This document shows, piece after piece, positions 19,899 to 28,644 of a stretch of 64,000 nucleotides of DNA. Position 1 is the stretch's first letter. Each line of letters begins with the position of its first letter. The notes under the pieces are model-generated. The model was not told the DNA's origin. It worked only from the letters and a program-made list of their open reading frames with translations, and did not search any database. Origin of the DNA: Archaeoglobus neptunius. GTDB lineage: Archaea; Halobacteriota; Archaeoglobi; Archaeoglobales; Archaeoglobaceae. A program made the position numbers and the translations under genes. The stretch spans positions 62,001 through 126,000 of the forward strand of contig NZ_JAEKIW010000004.1 of assembly GCF_016757965.1 (NCBI RefSeq). The letters are read 5' to 3'.

Positions 19899-21326
19899 AT
19901 GGAGTTTGAATACATCTTCGAGGAAGTGAGGATAACGGAAAGAAATGCTCCAAGATTCATTATAAATGGAAAAGAGGTGGACATCTGGGATGGGGAATAT
20001 AGAAACTACCATTCGAGGAGTGTTTCTGACTATGTGAGAGAAAATTTGCTTAAAATGGAACGGGATGGTATAGACCCGTTTCAGGAGATAGTTGGGAAGG
20101 AGCTTGAGAAGGACATGGTGAAAACTGCGCTGATGAGCGGGTCGAATATTCTCTTCAAGGGGAAGAAAGGTTACGGGAAGACAACGTTCTCCAAAAGCAT
20201 CGCTAAATTGCTACCAGACCGAATTCTGGCGATAAAAGGTTGCAGGATTCACGACGATCCAACACGGCCAGTTTGTTTTTCATGCAAGAAGAAATTACTT
20301 GAGCAGGATGAGGTTGAGCTCACCTTTGTACCAAAAAAATGGATACGAATTGCCGGCGATCCGATGATGACCACAAGACAGCTTATAGGAGGAATAAGTT
20401 TGCAAAAAATAAGGGAGGGTTATGATCTGGACCATCCTGAGGTTTTTACACCCGGAAGGGTTTTAAAGGCGCACAGGGGAATAGCTTACTTCGATGAGCT
20501 TGGATCCATTCCATCCTCACTTCAGACCCTTCTCCATGAACTGCTCGAGGAAAGGCAGATAACAACACCTGAGGGAGATATCATTCCGATGAAAATAGAC
20601 ACTTTAGTCATTGCCTCAACGAATCCCGCAAACTATCGAGGTGTTTCGGACATAAAGGAGCCACTTCTGGACAGAATGGAGCAGATAGACATCGGACCCC
20701 CTGATACGCTGGAAGAGGAAATAGAGATAGGGTTGAGGAACATGGCGATTAAGGCTGACGTAATACCCGAATGGCATCTCAAAATTCTTGCTGGAGCCGT
20801 AAGGTGTATGCGAAGCAAAAATTGCAGATATGCGGGAAGAATTGAGGTTGAACCGAGCTGCAGGGCGACGATAAAGGTTTTTGATCATGTCGCCGCCTCT
20901 GCGTTGAGAAATGGTAGAGAAGCTGTTATGTTAGCGGATTATGGAAAGGACTATTCGAATGTGAAACTGGCGTTTAAGAGCAGATTTGAGGTGGACTACG
21001 AAGAGGAGTTGAGCAAGGATCTGGTTATACACGAAATAGTAAACGACTCAATAGACACAGTGTCCGGAGAAGTCTATTCGGCGATACCCAGAAGCATTTT
21101 TGGAGGTATGATGGAAGAGCTTTCGGATATGGGTGAAATTGACGTTTACTCAGAAAATGGTCTCAAGGAATGCAAGAATTTATGGGCATTTGTTTCTTCA
21201 ATGTGCAGAAGAAGGCGGGAAGTTTACTCAGCGCTCGAGATTACACTTGAAGCAATTGCAAGATGCACCGGTCTGGTTGAGAGGACATCGGATGGTGTTT
21301 ATGTCTACACGGCGTATGACAGATAA
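19899..21326 (+). CDS. MoxR/ChlI-like AAA+ ATPase
   Basis: 475 residues. An N-terminal extension is followed by an AAA+ core: Walker A FKGKKGYGKTTFSK near 89, a Cys-rich insert GCRIHDDPTRPVCFSCKKK, Walker B GIAYFDELGSIP near 195, and sensor 1 VIASTNPANYRG. The C-terminal third looks helical. These ATPases work with VWA-domain partners to remodel proteins or load metals. The downstream gene is such a partner and overlaps this one. It diverges from the heat-shock operon and may share its control region. Confidence 0.82.
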   Translation: MEFEYIFEEVRITERNAPRFIINGKEVDIWDGEYRNYHSRSVSDYVRENLLKMERDGIDPFQEIVGKELEKDMVKTALMSGSNILFKGKKGYGKTTFSKSIAKLLPDRILAIKGCRIHDDPTRPVCFSCKKKLLEQDEVELTFVPKKWIRIAGDPMMTTRQLIGGISLQKIREGYDLDHPEVFTPGRVLKAHRGIAYFDELGSIPSSLQTLLHELLEERQITTPEGDIIPMKIDTLVIASTNPANYRGVSDIKEPLLDRMEQIDIGPPDTLEEEIEIGLRNMAIKADVIPEWHLKILAGAVRCMRSKNCRYAGRIEVEPSCRATIKVFDHVAASALRNGREAVMLADYGKDYSNVKLAFKSRFEVDYEEELSKDLVIHEIVNDSIDTVSGEVYSAIPRSIFGGMMEELSDMGEIDVYSENGLKECKNLWAFVSSMCRRRREVYSALEITLEAIARCTGLVERTSDGVYVYTAYDR

Positions 21327-22536
21327 GCCCGAATGCAGGCTGTGTGAGGCATCTGAAAGCGGGATAGAGAAGATTGCGGATGATCTGCTTTACTCTCTTT
21401 TCAATCCTTATTACAGGGATGAAGGTGAGTTCGACATAAGCGAACTGATTAAGAAGTATGTCGATGAGGAACTGGCAAGGGATTTCGAGATGTTCTCATC
21501 TGCATTTAAAGAGTTCTCCAAGACTTTTGGCTACATGAGCAACTACTGGATGGAGAAAAATGCCAGATTGAAGGAGGCAAAGCAGAAGGCGTGGGAGGAG
21601 TTTAAGGAGCTGCTGAAACAGGAAACACTGGCTGTTGAGCAGCTCAGCATGAGCCAGATTGTTGACAGCTTTTTCGACGAGGTTGTTGAGGAACTTCAAA
21701 AGCTGGGATACATTGAAAGGATAGAAACGAGGTTTCACAGGAAGGTTATAAACTACACTGCAAAGGCTGAGAAAGTGATTGGAGAGAAGGTGCTTTCGTT
21801 AAGCCTTCAAAACCTCGACAGGAAGCATTTTGGGGAGCATGAAACAGAAAAGTTTGGAATTTCCATATTCTCGAGCGAGAAATTGATTGAGTATGACCCG
21901 TACATGCATGGGTTTGATAGCATTGATATCTTTGAGAGTCTTCTGAAATCCGCCATGAGGGGTGAGATCGAGATTGAGGAGAGGGACATGGTTGCGAGAC
22001 AGCCCAAGCATTCGGAGAAATGCGTTTATGTTATGCTTATAGATGTAAGTGATTCAATGAGGGGCAGGAAAATTGTTGGTGCAATTGAAGCTGCCATGTG
22101 CCTGGAGAGGGCAATAAAAAGGGGTGCCACCAGCGACGAACTCAGGATATTGGCGTTCAACCACAGGGTAAGGGAGATAAAGCATGGCGAGATTCTCAAT
22201 CTTGAACCGAGAGGTAGAACGGACATAGGTCTTGCTTTAAGAAAGGCAAGAGACCTGCTCAGGAGGAGTTCCGGAACGGGCGTGGTGTTTCTCATCTCCG
22301 ACGGTGAGCCAACATCGAGCTACAACCCATACCTCACGCCATGGAGATGTGCTCTGAGAGAAGCGGAGAGACTCAGGAATGTTGATGCAAGGCTTCAGAT
22401 CATAATGTTCGGAAAAGAGGGGAGATTTCTCGAGTTATGCAGAAATATCGCCAAACTAAGCGGCAACTCCAACATTTTTCACTTTTCCGACCCGCTTAAC
22501 CTGAAAAAATTTGTGGTTCAGAGATTCGTTCGCTAG
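21316..22536 (+). CDS. VWA-domain partner of the MoxR ATPase
   Basis: About 406 residues from ATG at 21316 (MTDKPECRLCEASE), overlapping the ATPase stop by 11 bases; ATG at 21301 is an alternative. An N-terminal CxxC, a long helical region (residues 60-200) and a C-terminal von Willebrand A domain with a complete metal site (VMLIDVSDSMRGRK near 238; RGRTDIGLALRKA; FLISDGEPTS). MoxR-VWA pairs form chaperone complexes in many prokaryotes; the client is unknown. The stop overlaps that of the convergent ATPase gene by four bases. Confidence 0.82.
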   Translation: MTDKPECRLCEASESGIEKIADDLLYSLFNPYYRDEGEFDISELIKKYVDEELARDFEMFSSAFKEFSKTFGYMSNYWMEKNARLKEAKQKAWEEFKELLKQETLAVEQLSMSQIVDSFFDEVVEELQKLGYIERIETRFHRKVINYTAKAEKVIGEKVLSLSLQNLDRKHFGEHETEKFGISIFSSEKLIEYDPYMHGFDSIDIFESLLKSAMRGEIEIEERDMVARQPKHSEKCVYVMLIDVSDSMRGRKIVGAIEAAMCLERAIKRGATSDELRILAFNHRVREIKHGEILNLEPRGRTDIGLALRKARDLLRRSSGTGVVFLISDGEPTSSYNPYLTPWRCALREAERLRNVDARLQIIMFGKEGRFLELCRNIAKLSGNSNIFHFSDPLNLKKFVVQRFVR

Positions 22537-23270
22537 GCAAACACTTCTTCTTTCGAGTAAACAACTATTCCCTTATCCGTGATTTCGAAGGGATGGATTT
22601 TGCTGCTGTGATTTGTACCTCTCATCTTGAATATCTCTATGCTTCTCACTCTTGTGTTCTCAATTCGTGTGTAGTAAAGGACTATGGTTCCTTCAACCAC
22701 GAAGTTCTCGACACCAAAACGGCTTATTTTGTCCCCCCCACCCTCGACAACCTCGCAGGTTAGAACAGAGGTTAATCCGAGTATTTCCATGGTTGTCGAA
22801 ATCTTCAACAACTCAACTCTGAACTTTGCCGGATCACCAATGGTGAAGCCAATGGAGGTTGTGGAGTCCACAACAGCTCTCCTGGCTCCAATTTCATCCT
22901 GAATCGTGATAATCTGATCGAGAAGGGATCTTGTGTCAAAGGGTCTGACATCAATGTACCTTTCATCGGAAGGGAGACCTATCTTTGTCGAGGTAGCATC
23001 AACTATTGCGAGCATGTTCTCATCTTCGTACTTCTCCAGGTCCCAGCCGAATGTGAGAAAGTGCTCTCTAAGATGCTGTGGCCTCTCCTCTGTGGCAACA
23101 AAAATTCCCGGCTCATTATAATTCTCTACACCGTTAACCAGAAACTGCATGGCGAATATGGTTTTTCCGGAACCAGACGGACCGGATACAAGGTAGCTTC
23201 TATCTCTCAGCAACCCTCCCTCACACAGTTCGTCAAAACCCGGTATCCCAGTAGGTGCACGCTCCAGCAT
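22533..23270 (-). CDS. KaiC/RAD55-like RecA-fold ATPase
   Basis: 245 residues from ATG at 23270 (MLERAPTGIPGFDELCEGGL). GIPGFDELxxGGL and Walker A VSGPSGSGKTIFAMQFL (near 30) are the KaiC/GvpD/RAD55 signature; RRAVVDSTTSIGF is the Walker B region. The single RecA domain and the C-terminal DKGIVVY fit the archaeal RAD55 family. Such proteins act in signalling or motility; no partner gene lies next to it, so the role is open. Its promoter region is shared divergently with the FBP gene. Confidence 0.85.
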   Translation of the reverse strand: MLERAPTGIPGFDELCEGGLLRDRSYLVSGPSGSGKTIFAMQFLVNGVENYNEPGIFVATEERPQHLREHFLTFGWDLEKYEDENMLAIVDATSTKIGLPSDERYIDVRPFDTRSLLDQIITIQDEIGARRAVVDSTTSIGFTIGDPAKFRVELLKISTTMEILGLTSVLTCEVVEGGGDKISRFGVENFVVEGTIVLYYTRIENTRVRSIEIFKMRGTNHSSKIHPFEITDKGIVVYSKEEVFA

Positions 23271-23296
23271 GGTAACCAACTCTTTCTTTCATAAAC

Positions 23297-23312
23297 CTTA
23301 AAGTTTAAATTG
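23297..23312. promoter_or_regulatory. Divergent promoter, KaiC-like / FBP genes
   Basis: CTTAAAGTTTAAATTG contains TATA-like elements in both directions. TTTAAATT lies about 25 bases before the FBP ATG (23334), so that mRNA is probably leaderless. Confidence 0.55.
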
Positions 23313-23333
23313 TTTACGCATCATCATCTCGTT

Positions 23334-24446
23334 ATGAGAAAAGTTACGGTATCCCTGATAAAGGCGGATGTCGGGAGTGTGGCAGGGCACACAACGGTGC
23401 CCGATGAACTGAAAAACGTTGCAATGGAGAACCTTCAGAACGCTGTTGATTCCGGCTTAATTATTGATTTCAGAGTATTTAATGCGGGTGATGATCTCGA
23501 ACTTCTGATGACCCACAGCAGGGGAGTGGACAGCGAGGAAATTCACAGACTCGCATGGGAAACATTTGAGAAAGCTGCAAAGATCGCAAAGGACCTCAAG
23601 CTCTACGGAGCAGGGCAGGATCTGCTGAAAGATGCATTCTCCGGGAATGTCAGAGGTCTTGGACCGGGAGTTGCGGAGATGGAATTTACGGAAAGAGGGG
23701 CAGAACCTCTGATAGCATTCATGATGGATAAAACCGAGCCCGGAGCGTTCAACATGCCGATTTTCAGAATTTTCGCCGACCCGTTCAATACTGCAGGCCT
23801 TGTGATCGACCCATCAATGCACGCTGGCTTTGTTTTCGAAATATGGGACATAAAGGAGAGCAAGAGGGTGTTCATGAGAACTCCAGAAGAAATGTACGAC
23901 ATTCTGGCTTTAATCGGCGGAAAGAGCAGGTTTGTGATAAAGAGGGTTTATCCGAAAGAGGGGAGTAAGTTACCCGCAGATGAACCTGTGGCCGTTATAA
24001 GCACAGAAAAGCTGTACGAGGTTGCGGGAGAGTACGTGGGTAAGGATGATCCGGTGGCGATTGTGAGAGCTCAGAGCGGGTTGCCTGCTGTTGGAGAGGT
24101 TCTCGAGGCATTCGCCTTCCCGCATCTCGTGAGCGGTTGGATGAGAGGCAGTCATAACGGCCCAATAATGCCCGTGCCATTCAGGTACTCAAAATGCACG
24201 AGGTTTGATGGGCCACCGAGATGCATCGCAGCGGGATTTCAGCTTGCAAATGGAAAGCTTGTTGGGCCGGTAGATATGTTTGACGATCCGGCGTTTGACT
24301 ACACACGGAACAAAGCACTGGAAGTAGCTGAATACATGCGCCGTCATGGTCCATTCGAGCCGCACAGATTACCGAGTGAAGATATGGAGTACACGACCCT
24401 GCCAAAAGTGCTCAACAGATTGAAGGATAGGTTCGAAGAGGTTTGA
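23334..24446 (+). CDS. fbp: Fructose-1,6-bisphosphate aldolase/phosphatase
   Basis: 370 residues from ATG at 23334 (MRKVTVSLIKADVGSVAGHT). This is the bifunctional archaeal gluconeogenic enzyme that condenses triose phosphates and then removes the 1-phosphate. Mg2+- and substrate-binding motifs are visible: KADVGSVAGHT, GAGQDLLKDAFSGNVRGLGP, FADPFNTAGLVIDP, RGSHNGPIMPVPF and FDGPPRCIAAGFQ. The length is standard. The stop TGA overlaps the next ATG. Confidence 0.96.
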   Translation: MRKVTVSLIKADVGSVAGHTTVPDELKNVAMENLQNAVDSGLIIDFRVFNAGDDLELLMTHSRGVDSEEIHRLAWETFEKAAKIAKDLKLYGAGQDLLKDAFSGNVRGLGPGVAEMEFTERGAEPLIAFMMDKTEPGAFNMPIFRIFADPFNTAGLVIDPSMHAGFVFEIWDIKESKRVFMRTPEEMYDILALIGGKSRFVIKRVYPKEGSKLPADEPVAVISTEKLYEVAGEYVGKDDPVAIVRAQSGLPAVGEVLEAFAFPHLVSGWMRGSHNGPIMPVPFRYSKCTRFDGPPRCIAAGFQLANGKLVGPVDMFDDPAFDYTRNKALEVAEYMRRHGPFEPHRLPSEDMEYTTLPKVLNRLKDRFEEV

Positions 24447-25045
24447 TGAAGCACATATTCTGGCACGGAATGGCGGAAGAGGAAAAAATAGAGTATCTAA
24501 GAAAGTTCAGTGTAGCAGTGGTTGGCAGCAGAATGCTCATGGAAATTCTCTGGAGGAGTGGAGTTGGATGTATACGGTACATCTCGGACTACGTCTCTCC
24601 TGTTGATTCGAGACTGGACTGCACCATAGATCCTCTGGAAGCGAACAACTATGATATCGTCCATCCCATGTCCAGCGATTCATGCGTAATCTCATATCTT
24701 TTTCCGGATAGCGAGTCTGAATTGAGAAAACTTCTGAGGGGAATTGATGTCGTTGTGGCTCACAAACACGTGGATTTGATGGCTGAGATTGCTGAGAGAA
24801 TAGGTGCTCCTTTCATCCCGGACATCATAACAACTTTTCTGCCTGATGGTGTGAAATTCTGTGAAATCGAGTATCCGAAGGTTAAGAGAGATCCAATAGG
24901 TTACTCTTTGACATGCAGCATTCAGGCTGGAGAGGTGATGAGGATATTTACCGGTTATCATTTACCGACAATTGCTCCTGAAGCCTATATCGTGGATGTA
25001 AGGAGCGAGAACTATTTGAGAAAGATAACGCTGAAGGTGAGATGA
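24446..25045 (+). CDS. Degenerate ThiF/E1-like protein
   Basis: 199 residues from ATG at 24446. The fold pattern KFSVAVVGSRMLMEILWRSGVG resembles the Rossmann start of ThiF/MoeB/E1 enzymes, and PIGYSLTCSIQAGEVMRIFTGY resembles their C-terminal crossover helix. The GxGGLG loop, the catalytic Arg/Lys and the zinc CxxC pairs are missing, so an adenylating enzyme is unlikely. It overlaps both neighbours (TGATG with fbp, ATGA with gatE), so it is translated with gatE. A binding or regulatory role is inferred. Confidence 0.55.
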   Translation: MKHIFWHGMAEEEKIEYLRKFSVAVVGSRMLMEILWRSGVGCIRYISDYVSPVDSRLDCTIDPLEANNYDIVHPMSSDSCVISYLFPDSESELRKLLRGIDVVVAHKHVDLMAEIAERIGAPFIPDIITTFLPDGVKFCEIEYPKVKRDPIGYSLTCSIQAGEVMRIFTGYHLPTIAPEAYIVDVRSENYLRKITLKVR

Positions 25046-26880
25046 TGGATTACGAAAAAGTAGGGCTGATGGTGGGAATTGAGATTCACCAGCAACTCGA
25101 TACCAGACACAAGCTTTTCTGCTACTGCCCCACACCACACAGGGAGGTTGAAGAATCGAATTTTGAGTTTATCAGGTATTTGAGGCTCAAGAAAAGCGAG
25201 ATCGGTGAGGAGGACAGGGCGGCGAGGGAGGAGGTTGAAAGGAGCAGGAGGTTCGTTTACAAGTATTACGATACAACCTGCCTCGTCGAAGCTGATGAGG
25301 AGCCGCCAAGAGAACTGAACAGGGAAGCGCTGGAAATCGCCATTCAGGTTGCGAAGATGCTGAACATGGAGTTTGCAGATGAAGTGCATGTGATGAGGAA
25401 GATCGTAATTGACGGTAGCAATACCACAGGGTTTCAGAGGACTGCTTTAGTTGCCTTCGATGGGTTTATTGAGGTTGATGGCAAAAGGATTGGAATTGCA
25501 ACCCTCTGTCTTGAGGAGGAGGCATGCAGGAAGGTTGACGAGGGAGAGGGATATGCCGTTTACTCTCTTGACAGACTCGGCATTCCGCTTGTGGAGATAG
25601 GCACTGAGCCAGACATCAACACACCGGAGATGGCAAAGAAGGTAGCTGCAAAGCTCGGTATGATTCTGAGATCAACCGGGAAGGTTAAGAGGGGGCTGGG
25701 CACGATTAGGCAGGATGTGAACATCAGCATAAGGGACGGGGCGAGGGTTGAGATAAAGGGCGTGCAGGATCTGGACATTCTGGACAAGATTGTGGAGTAT
25801 GAGGTTGTCAGACAGCTCAACCTGCTTGAAATCAGGGAAGAGTTGAAAAGGAGGAAAGCAGAGGTTGACGGCAGAATTTTTGATGTTACGGACGTTTTCA
25901 GAAACACGAAGTCGAAGATAATCAGGAATAAGACCGTCAAAGCCATTCTGCTGAAGGGTTTTGCAGGACTGGTTGGCAAAGAAATTCAGCCGGGAAGAAG
26001 GCTCGGGACAGAATTTGCAGACATAGCCAAAACTTTTGGTCTGGGCGGAATATTTCATACCGACGAGCTTCCGGCTTATGGCATAAGCGAGGATGAAGTG
26101 AAGAATTTGAAGGCATTTGTCGCTGCTGAAGAAGGGGATGCCGTTATCATGGCTGCGGGAGATGCTGCAAGAGTAGAGAGGGCTTTGAAGAGAATAATCG
26201 AGAGGGCCAAGTACTGCCTCGTAGGAGTTCCGGAGGAGACGAGAAAGGCGAATGAGGATGGGACAACATCTTATCTCCGCCCACTACCCGGAGCCGCGAG
26301 GATGTATCCCGAAACGGATGTACCGCCCGTTTTGATCACTCAGGAAATGCTTGAAGTTGAGATTCCAGAGCTGATTGAGGAGAGGGCAAGGAGATACGAG
26401 AAGCTGTTACCCAAGGATCTGGCGTGGGAAATGGCAGACTCACCCTACTACAGACTTTTTGAGGAGTATGCTGCAAAAATGCAGCCGACAGTTGTGGCGA
26501 GAGTTCTGCACATCCTTCCAGCATACTTGAGAAAGGAGGGAGTTAACGTTGACGTTCTTGAAGAGAGACATTTCAGACTCGTCCTCGATATGATTTTGAA
26601 CAATGAAATGGCCAAGGAGGGGGCTGAGGAGGCTTTGAAGATTCTGGCTGAGAGACCGGATGCAGGCAGGAAAGAGGTGCTCAGCAGGATTGGTGTAGCT
26701 GAGGATCTTGACGGGTTCATCAGGAAGCTGGTTGAGGAGAAGGCTGATTTAATAGCGGAGAGAGGAGAGGGAGCGTTCAAACCGCTGATGGGCCTCGTTA
26801 TGAAAGAATTCAGAGGGAGAGTTGACGGAAAGGTTGTGGCGGAGAAATTGAGGAGGGCGATAGAGGACTTTATTGGGTAG
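25042..26880 (+). CDS. gatE: Glutamyl-tRNA(Gln) amidotransferase subunit E
   Basis: 612 residues, the archaeal GatE length. It opens GLMVGIEIHQQLDTRHKLFC (zinc site CYCP) and holds the kinase-like core with VEIGTEPDINTPE, GKVKRGLGTIRQDVNISI and EIKGVQDLDIL. An AspRS-like inserted domain (about 290-420) contains FGLGGIFHTDELPAYGI, and the C-terminal YqeY-like helices finish the protein. With GatD, encoded elsewhere, it turns Glu-tRNA(Gln) into Gln-tRNA(Gln). The ATG overlaps the previous stop. Confidence 0.97.
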   Translation: MMDYEKVGLMVGIEIHQQLDTRHKLFCYCPTPHREVEESNFEFIRYLRLKKSEIGEEDRAAREEVERSRRFVYKYYDTTCLVEADEEPPRELNREALEIAIQVAKMLNMEFADEVHVMRKIVIDGSNTTGFQRTALVAFDGFIEVDGKRIGIATLCLEEEACRKVDEGEGYAVYSLDRLGIPLVEIGTEPDINTPEMAKKVAAKLGMILRSTGKVKRGLGTIRQDVNISIRDGARVEIKGVQDLDILDKIVEYEVVRQLNLLEIREELKRRKAEVDGRIFDVTDVFRNTKSKIIRNKTVKAILLKGFAGLVGKEIQPGRRLGTEFADIAKTFGLGGIFHTDELPAYGISEDEVKNLKAFVAAEEGDAVIMAAGDAARVERALKRIIERAKYCLVGVPEETRKANEDGTTSYLRPLPGAARMYPETDVPPVLITQEMLEVEIPELIEERARRYEKLLPKDLAWEMADSPYYRLFEEYAAKMQPTVVARVLHILPAYLRKEGVNVDVLEERHFRLVLDMILNNEMAKEGAEEALKILAERPDAGRKEVLSRIGVAEDLDGFIRKLVEEKADLIAERGEGAFKPLMGLVMKEFRGRVDGKVVAEKLRRAIEDFIG

Positions 26881-27068
26881 TTTTCGAAATCAAAATTTTC
26901 TCCTGCCTGATCTCGGCAACAATTCCATCCATAGCTTTCAGAAGCTTCCTTTGTGATTCTTCTTCGTTATTTTCATTTCCACGGGAAGGAGCAATCCTGT
27001 AGGAATTTCAGCCAAGCGTTCCAGAGAAAAAGAGATATTTTTTTAAATTTTTAAAAATTCATGGTGAC
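26881..27068. other. Intergenic; possible gene remnant on minus strand
   Basis: 188 bases. The minus strand carries an open stretch of about 43 codons (KLLKAMDGIVAEIRQEKI, ending TTQ) that stops inside the gatE end and lacks a good start, so it may be a fragment. An AT-rich element TTTTTTTAAATTTTTAAA near 27040-27057 is the probable promoter of the next gene. Confidence 0.35.
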
Positions 27069-27422
27069 ATGCAGGTTGAATACAGCAGAGAGGAGTTGAA
27101 ATTTGCGACAATTCTTGGGAAAATACTCGAAGAAAAATTGAGAGACAAGAAGAAGGAAGAAATTGCGAGGAGAATTAACGGCAGTGTGTCTGTAGAGTGC
27201 AGAGATCTGAAAATGAGCACTACCATAACATTCAAAGGGGATAGAGTTATAGTGGAGAGCGGTTCGAAAGGAAAATATCTGATTTCCGCTGATCTGCAAA
27301 CACTGAACGGACTGACATTTGGAAAAATAGGCCTTCTCGGTACCGTAAAACTCATTATCAAAGGAAAGCTGAAGATAAAGGGAATGATATTTGCGATGAA
27401 GTTCAGGGAATTGTTCCGGTGA
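27069..27422 (+). CDS. Small SCP2-like protein
   Basis: 117 residues. A helical N-terminus (QVEYSREELKFATILGKILE) precedes beta-strands and a C-terminal end LLGTVKLIIKGKLKIKGMIF that resembles the lipid-binding SCP2 fold (strands followed by a KIKGD-like turn). The match is by pattern only. A strong AT-rich promoter lies immediately upstream. It is a single gene bordered by decayed sequence. Confidence 0.55.
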   Translation: MQVEYSREELKFATILGKILEEKLRDKKKEEIARRINGSVSVECRDLKMSTTITFKGDRVIVESGSKGKYLISADLQTLNGLTFGKIGLLGTVKLIIKGKLKIKGMIFAMKFRELFR

Positions 27423-27461
27423 TTTTTGGAGATATAAAACTTCAATTTTCGATGAGAGTAA

Positions 27462-27737
27462 TCTCTTCTGTCAGATGCTGCCCTTACTATCTTTGTGTCA
27501 TTCTTAATCTTTCCTGCAAATTGCCAGGTATACAAGGAAGTGCTTGAAAGGTTTTTGGTTGAAGGAGAACATGAGTTTGAGCAAGCTGTTGAGCTTGATC
27601 TCAACTCCTCTAACGTATTTTATTGCGAATAGAATGAAAGAGTAGTATTATTCAAAAAGCTCGTAAAAATTCTTATTGGCTATTTGAATAGAGAAGATAA
27701 ACTTAAGCTGAGAGATCGGAAGTTAGGGAAATGTTAG
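27462..27737 (+). pseudogene. Possible pseudogene with in-frame stop
   Basis: Reading from 27462, a protein-like stretch (LIFPANCQVYKEVLERFLVE, then EFEQAVELDLNSSN) runs to a TAG at 27630 and continues in the same frame for 34 more codons (VLFKKLVKILIGYLNRED) to a TAG at 27735. There is no start codon. No family is recognised. The rest of 27738-27891 shows nothing. Confidence 0.3.
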
Positions 27738-27891
27738 CTCTTTATTGACAAAATTCACAGATTTTCGAGGAGATCTGTAGCGAAATTCGTCTATGCTAAC
27801 GTACTTTTGGTTGCAATACGATTAAGACCTGGATTCAGGGAAAAGAAGGTCGGCTGAGTGGTGAGTTTGCAGACACTCTAAACTCTGAATT

Positions 27892-28092
27892 TTAATCATC
27901 ATCTTCAAATATAAAAAGCTCCTCTATCGTCGTGTTCAGGGCCTTTGCCACCCTGTACGCCAGCTTGAGGGATGGGTTGTACTTGCCCTTCTCGAGGAAA
28001 ACTATCGTCTCCCTCCTCACACCCACCTTCCTTGCAAGTTCCTCCTGAGTCATGTTGTATCTTGCCCTGAACTCCTTTATTCTGGTTTTCAT
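27892..28092 (-). CDS. XRE-type helix-turn-helix regulator
   Basis: 66 residues, essentially only the Cro/CI DNA-binding domain: [20 protein letters not shown], then [20 protein letters not shown] and an acidic tail FEDDD. This matches the short YozG/HTH_3 group that pairs with small membrane proteins. It lies 13 bases downstream of the DUF2178 gene in the same direction. A palindromic site upstream of that gene is a candidate operator for it. Confidence 0.9.
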   Translation of the reverse strand: MKTRIKEFRARYNMTQEELARKVGVRRETIVFLEKGKYNPSLKLAYRVAKALNTTIEELFIFEDDD

Positions 28093-28105
28093 GTTCTTGC
28101 ATCAC

Positions 28106-28477
28106 CTAACCCACAGCCTTCCTGCTGTAGTAGCCGTAGAAGATGAAGTAAAGCACGAGCAGAACGCAGGCTGAGTAAGCCAGAGTATATCCTGTCTGAG
28201 CTTGTTCGTTCAGAGCTATCAAGGTTGTGCCGAGCAATGCAGCACCAATAGTAAAAACCGTCCATGCTGATTTGGATGCCTTCTCGCTTATCCTGTGATC
28301 TCTCTCATCTTCTATAATATCGGTAACTCTCCTTCTCCCCAGAGCTATCAGAATACTTCCCACAGCAAATGCCGCTAATGGTAGCAGAGCGTTTCCGGCT
28401 GACACTCCATAACCCACTGCCATGCCCATCGCAGCCACTATCAGACCTGAATACACGACAAACAGTTTCCGGTTCAT
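28106..28477 (-). CDS. DUF2178 membrane protein
   Basis: 123 residues with four predicted membrane helices (about 7-27, 30-48, 70-90, 96-118). Between helices 2 and 3 is the cytoplasmic motif DERDHRISEKASKSAW, which marks the DUF2178 family. This family is often co-encoded with a short XRE regulator, as here. The function is unknown; membrane sensing with the regulator is an inference. Confidence 0.85.
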   Translation of the reverse strand: MNRKLFVVYSGLIVAAMGMAVGYGVSAGNALLPLAAFAVGSILIALGRRRVTDIIEDERDHRISEKASKSAWTVFTIGAALLGTTLIALNEQAQTGYTLAYSACVLLVLYFIFYGYYSRKAVG

Positions 28478-28498
28478 GTTCCCACCTGTTAGCTAATT

Positions 28499-28513
28499 CT
28501 AACATTATGTTAG
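28499..28513. promoter_or_regulatory. CTAAC-N5-GTTAG palindrome upstream of DUF2178-XRE
   Basis: TCTAAC-ATTAT-GTTAGA (28498-28514) carries the same half-sites and the same 5-base spacing as the HSR1 operator at 19809. Further half-sites flank it: GTTAGC at 28488-28493 and CTTAAC near 28519-28524. It lies 22 bases before the DUF2178 ATG, downstream of a TTTAAATA element at about 28530, so it probably covers the transcription start. Confidence 0.6.
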
Positions 28514-28644
28514 ATATACTTAACATTGTATTTAAAAATTTCCCTTGTGTATCTCAAAATCTGGGTGGGCTGCAAATAGGTGATTCTCAGACTCTGTCCT
28601 GATGTGCCACTGTAACTGAAAGACTGGATCTGAGCTTGAACGAG

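Noticed and set aside
26881-27010. Minus-strand 43-codon frame after gatE
   Set aside because: No start codon with a ribosome site and no family; listed only as a possible remnant.
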